Shown: positions 12,849-24,100 of the stretch, piece by piece
How the letters are laid out: each line of letters begins with the position of its first letter
Numbering within the stretch: the first letter of the stretch is position 1
From: Ophioderma brevispina
Taxonomy: Eukaryota; Echinodermata; Ophiuroidea; Amphilepidida; Ophiodermatidae
NCBI GenBank assembly: GCA_023653785.1
Contig: JAMKCH010011812.1
Location: 1-64,000, forward strand
Reading direction: 5' to 3'
DNA length: 64,000 bases
The notes under the pieces: generated by a model
The model's input: only the letters and a program-made list of their open reading frames with translations
What the model was told of the DNA's origin: nothing
The model's database searches: none
Program-made: the position numbers and the translations under genes

Positions 12849-15111
12849 CAGTTTATGCTGTGCTTTGCTTTTGCTATGGACACACTGCAGTTACAAAAAT
12901 AAATAGAATCATATGTAAAGGAAACACTAGTTACACTGGAAGCCAATAATCTTTCAGTACGCATTTTTTCCAAGATATTCTTCTTTGTTTTCATTACAAT
13001 TTGATTAAGTTTGGATTTAATTTGCATTTAAGTTTTAGTCGATTGCAAAGCCCTGCTGGCAAAGACATAGTTTGATAGACTATCAACGACCCCGCTTTGA
13101 ACCTGAATAAATTTTTTTGAATGTGCGTGAAATTACGTGTGACACGGCTGTAAGGAATTTTTCTGCCCGATGTAAAATTTCTTTTCTTGTTTACTCTCTA
13201 TGCTTATTATTGGATTCATAAATAATTTACACAAAAATGCAACAAAATACACTCTCAGGGGGTGTTAAAAAGCAAGAAAAACAAAACCCCTTCGCCTATC
13301 ATTATATAATCTATCAACAACAAATTATCTTACGATGTAAGCTAATCCAAACAATTTCTTTGGAAATATGACTTTCATAAAATCACATCTCATTAAAACA
13401 GAGCTACTGCTTCAAATTTTAAAATATATTTTCCTCCTTTCAACAAACAAACAAAAAAATAAATAGTGTACACTGCGTGAACTACATTAGACACAATATG
13501 ATCACATTCATGCTATATAGTATGCTTCATATGCATATCGATTGAAAAATAAATCGAAAAAATGCAACTTTCAACAAAACAAAAACAATGCATTATATTA
13601 TACTTATAAATTACGAAGATTGCAAAATATAATTATTGATACATTTTATTACTTCATTATAAATACCTAATCTGGCATCAATGTAAATTATCAAATATAA
13701 TTATGAGAGGTCAACGAAATTAACACAATGGTATCTCTGCAAAATTTTGAGCTATTTGAATGACGATTTGAAGAGCTTGTTCCATGGAAGGCCCAGACCA
13801 AGCCCATTAAGGGATAATGGAGTACATTTTTGATTTCGACAGTGTATGACACTTTGCAAAAAGCAATAAGTTATCACGTTATAAAAATGTTTCAAATGTC
13901 TAACATATAAACCAAAGTCCCTTTAAAACCATACCAAATTTGAAACCTATTGGGCATGCTTGATCCCCAAAGGACATTTGGGAGAGGGGATGCTCGTTTA
14001 CATGCAAGATGTTTCAAAATGAAAAGTCTTCAAAAACTGTTAGCAAACTGGCTATGGTTATGGTAAGAGGAACACACACAGCTTAAAATTAAATTTGCGT
14101 GTCTGTTGTAATGGACATGTCCAAAAATGTGTGGTACAAGTATATCGATCTCTAATGACTTAAAAGCAATAGATGATGCGTAAATGTTTGAGAAATTGGA
14201 AAGAATTTTGTATTGTGCCACCACCCTATGAATTCGGCAGTCTCAATAGAATAAACTGCATATTGAAGGATGTGATGGCAGAAAACTGAACTCATTCCGG
14301 GAAATTGTATTAAGTGTATTCGTTAACAGGTCCGCAACTTTTGAACAAACAACAAAACTTGAAATATTTTTGAGGATAGAATTACAAAATTGAATACTTC
14401 AAGCATATTTTAACACATAAACATAATTTGTGTCTGAAGCCTATCTAGTGTTGCATTATCCACTTTACCAAGGACTACTGCATCTATTGTTAGGTTTTCA
14501 CAAATGATAAAAACCCTCACCCTTGACCAGCAAGCAGAGAGAGTAATACCATCAGTGTTGACATCACAAAATGGCAAGGCCTAGGTTTCCATGGAAATAG
14601 CAAAAATGTTATTGCCTGCTGCTACACTTGACACCCACCTCAAAGCAACACAACACAAATCATCGTTTATACGCCTCTATATACATGGTCGTACACACTA
14701 GCAAGTTGGACGAACTAACTTTCTAGAGAGATGTTTGGCTACATATACATAATGCAATACCACATGAGAATGTTCCAGGATATCACAGAAATTCTATGAC
14801 AATGTTACATTTTGTTAATGCTTGTATTGATGAAGTGTCCTTGTTGTACCAGTCTGGTGGTGTAATCAGAAAGAAATAGCAAAATACCTACAAAAACAAA
14901 AACAGCTGATTGCAAGAAGGAGCATCTGCAATATTTGGTGGGTCTCACTGATATCTCACAAGTGACTAAAATCGGTCTTAAAATTCATTCTCGTTATGCG
15001 GCCATGATTAAAACAAATGCAATCCAATAGTTAGTGTCTTTTCATAAATTCCTGATTGTTTCAGCTGTCAGATGTGACATAATCACAAAATAGTCATTTT
15101 TAATATTTTTA
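12849..15111. other. AT-rich flank, nothing recognised
   Basis: No exon, RNA gene or clear repeat was recognised. Confidence 0.45.
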
Positions 15112-15365
15112 CGATTTTTTCTGGCTAGCCCTACCACCTACTTTCATTTTCTTTGTGGATTATGAGCAGAGGGGTCTACACAATACCTGTGCTACAGGAA
15201 TGGTGTAAAATATCCAAAACCTAGGATATGGACGTTTTCTCTCCTAACCATTATTTCTTCTGTCAAAATAATGGTTTCTGTGAAAATTTGCCAATACCTT
15301 GAGTTTTGGATATTTACACGATACCCACACCACAGAAAATAGTGGTAGAGTTTGTCAGAAAAAAT
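15112..15365. repeat. Foldback (MITE-like) inverted repeat
   Basis: The left arm (15112-15230) contains TTTTTTCTGGCTAGCCCTAC and GTGTAAAATATCCAAAACC. The right arm (15288-15365) contains the complements (TTTTGGATATTTACACG, then GTGGTAGAGTTTGTCAGAAA). The loop holds a smaller stem (CCATTATTT with AAATAATGG). It directly abuts the duplicated segment that starts at 15371. Confidence 0.7.
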
Positions 15366-15370
15366 TGCGC

Positions 15371-17312
15371 GAAAATATTTTTATGATGACAACTAGTATC
15401 TTTGTTATGCCGCATGGATGACTGTTGCAGTAGATACAACCTTCTTACAATCACCTTAAGCTAAGGCTAGTGTCAACTCAATGTACTTCATCAAAGGTTA
15501 TCTTCCATCTTGTAGTGAACACACTATAGCTATCATAGTATATTCACCGTAGGATGACATGACAACCTTGGTCTTACCTAGTGTTAACTCTACTTTATCA
15601 AAGGTTATGTTCAATATCACAGTGAACAGACCATAGCATCTACTTAAAACAAAATAAAACATACTCTTATCTTGCATAATGTGAATTTCTTTGGAAACCA
15701 TGTGTGAGACCTTATGTCACAAAGCCCTTTGCCAAAAAAGAGACAAAAACGTGGGTTTGTGCGTATGCTGTAGCAGTGAAACGATTTCAAAAATTGCAAA
15801 ATTGAACATATTTGCTTACTGTTAGCAAGGTTACAATTCCAATAGGTTTGGCGCACTATGTACAAGTCGTATCTAACACATATTTTAAGGCCAATAATAA
15901 GAAAACCTAGATGGTATGACGTACAACTAAAGAGAAACAAAGTGCATTGTAATCCCCTCAATAATACGAGGCGATAATGACAATCTGATAAAAGATGTCT
16001 ATGTACTATTAACACTGCATAGAATGTTTTGAGTTGACGATTAAGAAAAACGCCATCAAGTCTGACATCATATCCGCGTGACAAGCACAACTTTTGTCAG
16101 CAAAATTTAAGACACATTTTGAAAAACACAGAAAATCAAGACCTAACACCAATAAGAGGTCAGAGGTCGTGATTTTAAGTTTTCGGTATTGATCTCTTGT
16201 AAAATCATGTTACTGATACTGCCTTTACATACAATACAGTTTTTGAGTTGTGCAATATTTTTGTATACACATTTGACACAGGCACAGAACAAGGTACAAA
16301 AGGTTACTGGTACAGATACGTGTTGTCTTTTTTTTTTTTTTTTTTTTGAAAATATTTTTATGATGACAACTAGTATCTTTGTTATGCCGCATGGATGACT
16401 GTTGCAGTAGATACAACCTTCTTACAATCACCTTAAGCTAAGGCTAGTGTCAACTCAATGTACTTCATCAAAGGTTATCTTCCATCTTGTAGTGAACACA
16501 CTATAGCTATCATAGTATATTCACCGTAGGATGACATGACAACCTTGGTCTTACCTAGTGTTAACTCTACTTTATCAAAGGTTATGTTCAATATCACAGT
16601 GAACAGACCATACATTACTTAAAACAAAATAAAAAATACTCCCTTATCTTGAATAATGTGAATTTCTTGGAAAACCATGTGTGAGAAACCTTAGCTCACA
16701 AAGCCCTTTGCCAAAAAAGAGGACAAAAAACGTGGGTTTGTGGCGTATGCGTAGCAGTGAAACGTTTCAAAATTGCAAAAATTGAACATTGTGCTACTGA
16801 GCAAGGTTACAATTCCCATAGGCTCGGCGCACTATGTACAAGTCGTATCAACACATATTTTAAGGCCAATAATAAGAAAACCTAGATGGTAGGACGTACA
16901 GCTAAAGAGAAACAAAGGCATTTGTTAATCCCTCAATAATACGAGGCGATGATAATTTAATGACAATCTGATAAACAGATGTCTATGTATATTAACACTG
17001 CCTAGAATGTTTTTGAGTTGACGATTAAGAAAAACGCCATCAAGTCTGACATTTATCCGCGTGACAAGCCACAACTTGTGTCAGCCAAAAGTTAAGCACC
17101 ACAATTTGAAAAACACAGGAAAAATCAAGACCTAAACAACGAAAAGAGGTCAGAGGTCATGATTGTAATATTTCGATTTTGATTCTGGTAAAATCATTTA
17201 CTGATACTGCCTGTACATACAATCAGTTTTTGAGTTGTGCACTATTTTTGTATACACATTGGACAACGGCAAGAACCAGGTACAAAAGGGTACTGGTACG
17301 GCTACGTGTGTC
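15371..17312. repeat. Tandem duplication, two units of about 0.96 kb
   Basis: Unit 1 is about 15371-16327 and unit 2 about 16348-17312, separated by a T20 run (16328-16347). The first 240 bp are almost identical. After that, the differences are mostly one-base insertions and deletions in short homopolymers. The 148-codon minus-strand ORF in unit 1 is broken in unit 2 and is not called as a gene. It may be a true recent duplication or a false duplication made during assembly. Confidence 0.9.
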
Positions 17313-17441
17313 ATGGTGAACCACCATGGCACGCAAAATGGGCACGCTAGATCTTTAGGTAGAACTAAAGAGAAGTGGCCAAATCTGTATTACTTAGGGA
17401 GATATTGTGAAAAACATTCAACTTGAGGCATTTGAATGGTA

Positions 17442-17574
17442 TTTATTTAAGTCATTGAACCCAATTAAGGTATGAAAGTTGTTGGATTACTGTTAACATT
17501 TGTTATTTTCATAAACACGGTTACAGTGACTTTTCTAAACAGTTTAATGCTGAAAATTTAAGCGAGGTAATAAA
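17442..17574 (-). other. Probable start of MRTF 3' UTR with candidate poly(A) signal
   Basis: The sequence after the inferred stop has no coding features. An AATAAA hexamer on the minus strand lies at 17447-17442, about 130 nt after the stop. That would be a short 3' UTR for this family, and other AATAAA hexamers occur further down in this AT-rich DNA, so the true cleavage site is uncertain. If a more distal signal is used, the duplicated segment at 15.4-17.3 kb would lie in the 3' UTR. Confidence 0.35.
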
Positions 17575-18199
17575 CTAGTCATTAACAGGGATGTTATCCC
17601 ATGCATCACCTTCTAAATGGTGCAAGTCTGTCGGTGTACTGACATCATTCAAATCAAATAGATTGAATGGGAATGGGTCTTGCCAAGCGCTGTCCCAAGA
17701 GCGCCCTCAATTCCCGACGGTGGTGTTGCACTGACAGGGGTGAGCCCCGACGCCGAGCTAGGCATGACCAGATCCAGCCAGTTCAGGTCCTGGTCTGGAT
17801 TCTCAATGTTCTCGTTTATCCCCAGCGTCGAGCTGGGCTCGGCACCCAAAGAATTAAAATTGAACGAGTCCGATTCGCTGGTCTCCACCTGCATCATGGG
17901 CATGTCAAACATAGAAGTAGCACCACCATCTTCAGTTTTAATGGTTTTCACTAGGTCCATGTCTCCCCCATTGGCATCCACATCCATTGGAAGCTCGGAG
18001 GAAAGGTGAGTCTGAGGGGGAGACCTTGCCAGTGGCATGACAGATTCGGCCGTTGTGACGGGCAGCTTCAAGTCCAGTCCGCCGCCAATGTTCGACCCTG
18101 TGAGCGTCATCGTTGTTGCTCCGGTGCTCACTGTAACTGTCCCCGTCGCTGTCCCCATCTGTTGCTTCATTCTGGGCGTCAGAGGTATGGGTATTTGAT
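17575..18199 (-). CDS. MRTF: MRTF last exon, C-terminal activation region and stop
   Basis: The exon begins QIPIPLTPRMKQQMGT, passes through Thr/Ser- and acid-rich sequence with repeated DMDLVK, SDSFNFNSLG and DQDLNWLDLVMP, and ends in acidic/hydrophobic sequence. The DLNWLDL stretch parallels the DSMDWLEL of vertebrate MRTF activation domains. As sequenced, the frame runs into a TGA at 17649-17651. In the -1 frame the sequence goes on as SWDSAWQDPFPFNLFDLNDV and ends VND-TAG at 17575-17577, resembling the FLDxxDLxLHW-type end of the family. One extra base in the run at 17704-17706 would join the two. I therefore call the stop at 17575. The acceptor is CTCTCTCCTTTCAG above 18199. Confidence 0.88.
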
Positions 18200-21100
18200 C
18201 TGAAAGGAGAGAGATATCACACCAAGTATTAAACAAAAGGATGAAAGATACTTTTCAACAAGAACATATCTTACACTTGCAGTTCACTTGAGAAAACTAT
18301 GGTGTTTGGTTTCATGCCATTAAGACAGTGGATGCATTACAGTGATCACTAGTGTTCTATCCTATTGACATTTAACATATGTTACATAACATATGTTACA
18401 TAACACATAAAACATTAACATTCATTCTCCAAGTAGGAGAGCTTCTGATACAAAGAGGACATTAACAAGCAGACAAGAATAGTAATTAGCCAATCTAAAT
18501 CCAATATACCTGTGTGTGATGGGGACATTTAAGTCGGGTGTTACATGTTTAACAATAAATACATTTTCATGGCACTTTGAATCACGGTGGATATCCTTGT
18601 CTCTCCTTACTCGGCTCTTCCCACACTCTTTCGAATACTCATTTTTTCCAATTACCGATTATCCTCAATTATCAGTTTAAGCAAGGTTTACCACCAACCA
18701 GCAACACTTCCGACTAGAAACACCACACACCCACTATCAAGACGGCAAAACATACTTTAATACTCCTATGAAATATGAATTGTTTATTGTCTGTACTCAC
18801 ATCCATGGTCAACCAAGACTTCCAGTAAGTCGTCCAAATCTGTGCTCTTTGTGACGCCTACTGGGGGACTGCCACTAGTAGGACTCTGAGGGATGGAAAT
18901 AAGAACAATTTGAGTCATACTGAACGCTTACATACTACAGAGATAAAAACTGCACACATTGTATTTGTGAATTATGAACCTGTGCCTTGGAATACAGTTG
19001 TTACATGTCAGTTGTTGCCTATAGCAAATACTGACTCTACAACACCTTTGATTACCCTCCAAATCTCTATTTTCTAAGTCTGTTGATTTTTATCAACAAA
19101 CCTTTTTGACATTTCCAAATACGATTCCACAAGCCCATATCATTACTGCGTGCAGTAATCCCAACTGTGTTCTTACGGCTATATTGGTGATCAACAAAAG
19201 CTTAAAATATTAGAAAATTTGCAGGAGTATTTTTAAAAAGCGAAGAACAAGCCTGTACAATTCTTGTACGGTATGTAGTTTTTACAACTGAAAATTGATC
19301 GAAAGGAGTGCTAAGAAATATAAAATTCCATTCATTTGTGTGATGCAGTGAGTGCTGATATGGAAAGAAACCTCCAACATTGACTAAAATATCTAGTAAT
19401 ATCCTATTTCGATGCTTTTGGTCTTATCACTTGCATATGTTAGCATAGCTATAGATGTTACAAAGATGCAAAAAAGATTCTGAAAGATATTGTCCACGTC
19501 CAACAGTTCCCGACATGCTACTCAGTGATGATAATCCCTGAACCATGACCTTTGGAGAGTTGTGATCACTGACCTCTACACATGGATAGCGGGCTGAAGC
19601 ACAGTTAAATGGCTGCCGAGTGTTACAACAGGAAGTTGCTTTTCTACCTTGGTAATATGGCGGGAAACAATGCATACACCTGCTGGTGCACATATTCCAC
19701 ACGGATGTTCTATTGTTATACAAAATTCCTTTAACTTTGACAAGGTGTATGCATTGTTTCCCGCCATATTGTTGTGACACTCGGCGACTCAGACCCGCTA
19801 TCCATGTGTAGAGGTCAGTGGTTGTTATCAAAGCAGTGTTTCTAGATAATTCACATGCACTAACCTTTCTATTCTTGGTCTGTCTGACTGCCTCCTCATA
19901 GTTTGGTGGTGGATTCGCAAATGTTGGTTTGGTAACAGACCGTGTCATGGTCGTCGATAATCCCAGAACATTGGCGTCCGTCGTGGGGCTGTTCGGTAGT
20001 GACGACGACTTGGGCGCCACTACTCCGTTTGGCAATGCAAGTGGTTTAATGTCCGAGTTGGCATTTGAAAACACAAATGGTTGTCCATTGGGTGGTGCCG
20101 ATGCAAATGAGAAAACCTTTGGGCCCTGCTGGTTTAATGTATGCACAAAGTCCTTGCTTTGAAATATTGAGGTTAATGTGGGCTTGTTGGGTTTCTGTTG
20201 TTTTACTTGCACACTTGGAATTTGCTGTTGAGCCGCCACGGTCGTCGTTGGAATGCCATGTAAGAGTCCCGTTTGTGCACCCATTGGTATTTGAATGTTC
20301 AAAGTTGGTTGTTGAGCTGGTATAGGAGGCGGGGGTGGCGGAGGGGGTGGGGGAGGTGGTGGTGGTGCCTGTGGCACTTGAGTTGATGATGCAGTGGAAA
20401 GCAAAAGGGGCGACGGGGGTGGCGGGGAATCTGCCGAAGACATTGAACACGTCCTGGTCTGGGAAACTTGCTGGTTCTGCTGCTGTTGCTGAAGCTTCAT
20501 TTGAGAGAGCTTCAGAGCTTGCTCAAGCTCTTGGATTTTTCGTTGCTGTTGGCGCAACAAGAGCTCCGAGTTGAAATTGCCAAGATTAGCAGAGACATCC
20601 ATCATCTCTCCCATTCCACTATTACTGCTCTCGGTAATGTCCATGTGGATAGAGCTTGTACTGCCAGTCTTGTGAAGGGGATGCAGGTCTTGAGGGGCAG
20701 GGGAGGGGGCTATATTTGAAGGGGGGTTACTCTTCACTGATGCTGGGCTAGACACTGAAGGGGGTGGACTTTGGAGGAGCCCATGGAATGTGGGGGTGGG
20801 GGGCGAGGCTGGATCAAATGCACTACCTGGCGACATTGGTGCTTCTGATGTAACAGACATCGAAGATTTGTATTCGGGTGAAATCGGGGGACTACTTACA
20901 GACGGGGGTGCACTTGTTGTTTCGCTCATCGACGCATCTAGAGAGAGATCGGTAGTACTTGATACTTTTGCTGTTGATGAAACTACAGTTGATGTGACAT
21001 CGGCCGGGGAGGGGGTCGGCCCCGTAGTTTGTAATTTGACAGTGACCCAGGGTCTATGTGACGTCGTAACCGTTCAACCAACTGTGGCTTTGTGCCCGAC

Positions 21101-24100
21101 ACAGGCAGGCCACGATTTTTCAGTTCTGTTTTTAACTCGGACACTTTCATGTCTTCGAGATTTGACACTGTGCGTGGTTTTGTATTTGTAATTGGAGAGG
21201 GTGCTGCTGTCGAAATCGGGGCAACTTTCTCTGTGGGAGTTGTCACTGCAGTACTTGATGTAACCGTGGTGACAGCTGATGAAGAAGAGGAAGAGGAGGC
21301 ACTGGATGTTGACTTGTTGCCAGTTGTGCTGCTAGAGGATGTTGCCACATTGGGCATAATAAGTTGTTGCTGCTGTAATAGCTGCAGCTGCAGAAACAAT
21401 TGCTGCTGCATAAGCAATAAATTATAAGGACTATTCAGAGACGGCTGCACATTAGCCTTATTGTTCTGTTCGTTTGGCGGCTTGTACTCGTGGAATTTGA
21501 TCTCTTTTGGCTTTGGACGTTTATTTTGGCTTTTTCCTAGGCTGACGCGGAGAGTTTGTAGATTTGCTACCACTCTGCTGGAGATTTGTGACCGGTGTGA
21601 TAGGAGCGAATGTGGTTGTGGTCGGTGGCGGACTGGTCACCTCCGGTTCCTTCTTGATTGGGATAAATGTCTGCATAGGCGCAGTTTTTGTTGGGCTGGC
21701 AAGCTGTAATGGAGCTGGTTTTGAGCTCTTATGGCTCTGGGCCTGTGCCAGTTTCTCAATCATCTGCCCCAAATCCGGGGGAGAGGGAACATTGAGGGCG
21801 CCAGGCTGGCTATCTGCTGCCAGCACTTGCATATCAGTTTGAGATGGTGACATGGCCTCGTCACTTACGCCCTCGTTGCTATCATCATCTAGCCCCAGTA
21901 AAGCTTCAAATGTATCCAAGCTGTTCGTCTTCATAAATTGGATTCGTCCCTCTGTTAAACGAGTAAGAAAATCGAAAATTAAAAATTGAACAGTAAGAAG
22001 CCTTTCAAAACACTAAACATGTAAATTTTTACACATCCCTACAAAGTAACATTGCTGTCAATAAAATTGGCTTCGATTCAGCTCTTTCTGTGAATACGCA
22101 TCGCAAGAAAATCTGATATTCCTTAGATATTATGAATGTCTTTGTTCACTGTAATTTGAGGACGTAATGCTGCAAATGTTCATTGGCTAAATTTCCTGAA
22201 AGTTTGCACTAATTAACTGAACAAGGAACACAGACATGAAAATGTTTGAAGTGAACATACTGCTTTTATCAGTTTATCATTAACAGTTTGTTCAGTAGCA
22301 GAATGACATATACAAGAGTTGTGCAATCACTTAATTCTAACACACCCGGGCCGGGTATCAAAAGCGGATTCAATTACTTTCCTCGGGGTAAATGCCGTGC
22401 CATCTGCACGCATTGTCAGGTGAAAAACTGAACCGTGGCATGGGAGATGAGAATGTCTGTACACGTACCTTTAACAGCTTGATCGACGACACCATCTGTC
22501 TTGAGAATGTTGCCCTCTATCAACTCCAAGGGGCCAGGCCTGTTCTGGATTTTGTTGTCCAGGTCTCGCTCGATTCTGGCTCGCTTCAGTCTCTGATGCG
22601 TGGCATTGACCAGAGGGTCTACGTGTGTATCTGCCGTTTTCAAATGTAAAGAGGAGATAATTGTTAGTTCAAGCTGAGATCGGAAGAGAATACTATAACA
22701 GAAATGTACATTCATACTTCACACTGCAGTGCAATGAAAATGGATGAAAACCATCTCTGACTCAATGCAGCAGCAACACAGTTCAAATTGCATTGCACTG
22801 CTGCTGTGTTGAGTCAGAGATGGTTTCCATCCATTTTTACTGCACTGCACTGTAGTACAGTGAAGTATGAATGGACCTTTACTTTTCACTTTCAAATTGT
22901 TAACAATCATGTCCCCCATTATATTGCAGTGATTGAAAGCTTTGTGGCGCAAGGGAAAGATGAAACAATACAACTAATTCATTCTATCAAAAAATGTCAT
23001 TCAGAACTAAAGAAATTCACTTATTCATCTAATATATATTTTGACATTTATATATTCATCAACTGCTCATCTATACAAATGATAATGTACCCTAACTGTA
23101 CTCAATGTCAGAATTAGGCAAATAAAAAGAGTATCCTATGTAAAAGTAACAGCTCAATGATGAATAGTTAGTTATCTTCTATGCCAGAAGGCTCTGCTAT
23201 GCTCAACACAAACATGCACATTGCAGGCTTGTGAACAGACTATAGGACTTATATGTGGCAATTGGGTTAGGGACAGGGTAGTGTTGGTCATTAATGCTCC
23301 AGGAGCAATATTGGTGATGACATCTCCGACATGCTCCATTTTTTCATCCAGTTTGTCTTTGCAGCTGGCAATTAAGACTCAACAAAAGTGAGCTAAACAT
23401 TTCAATGCAACTCATTTAACACTACCTCCATACTGAAACCTTGCTGATTAGGAAACAGCAAACCAAACATTTTGCACAAGATGATGCAAGATGAACTTGA
23501 CATTAAAGACCCATCAAACCTTTATTTAAGGAAAAAGAATTCTGCCTTAAAGGAACGTACCACAAAAGGCCCACCTGCCTCTAATGGGTTTACTACCTGC
23601 TGTTCTGAGCCCACCCAAAATAACACAAGTTGATAATTACTGTCTGTAACAAGGCCATAGGGGTAGAGAGAGAAATCCAGCAACTTCTGATGAGTGCTTT
23701 GTCTTTATGCACTGTCTTTATTGAACCTTAATGTGAATCCCACATAGTGTGGGGCTAATGGCAGAGCATTCTCGTACGATGACAATATAGTGGTCTCTGC
23801 TGGTCACCCAGGGCAAAAGGCTTTCTGTGATTTGAGAGTGAAAATTAATACTGACTGGCACGCGTGTGTTACCCAAGGTGTGCACAGGGGTGACACTTGG
23901 CCCCAGGTACGCACAGGGGTGACATTTTGGTCTTTGCTGCACGTTCCTGACTGAAGGGGCACTATGCCTATTTGGGGGTAAATTGTAATGGCAGTGGTTT
24001 TTGTGCTTAGCTGTATGGATATTATATGTACCGGAATAGGCTTGGTTTGTGGGGCGCACACTGGGCGATTACGACAACTGGTTCGGAATTTATATTTAGG

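Noticed and set aside
15644..16090. 148-codon minus-strand ORF
   Set aside because: It lies in the duplicated block and is broken in the second copy. Its composition is not protein-like (rich in Cys, Leu, Phe and His with no domain), and it has no exon signals.
17649..17703. Alternative MRTF C-terminus GKTHSHSIYLI
   Set aside because: It appears only without the one-base correction and has no likeness to the family, whereas the other frame gives an acidic/hydrophobic family-like end.
19181..19190. CArG-like box for SRF autoregulation
   Set aside because: CTATATTGG lacks the second C of CC(A/T)6GG. I found no perfect CArG box in the places I examined.
20046..21427. Several ORFs overlapping the large MRTF exon on both strands
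   Set aside because: They are shadows of the Pro-, Gln- and Ser-rich coding sequence in other frames.
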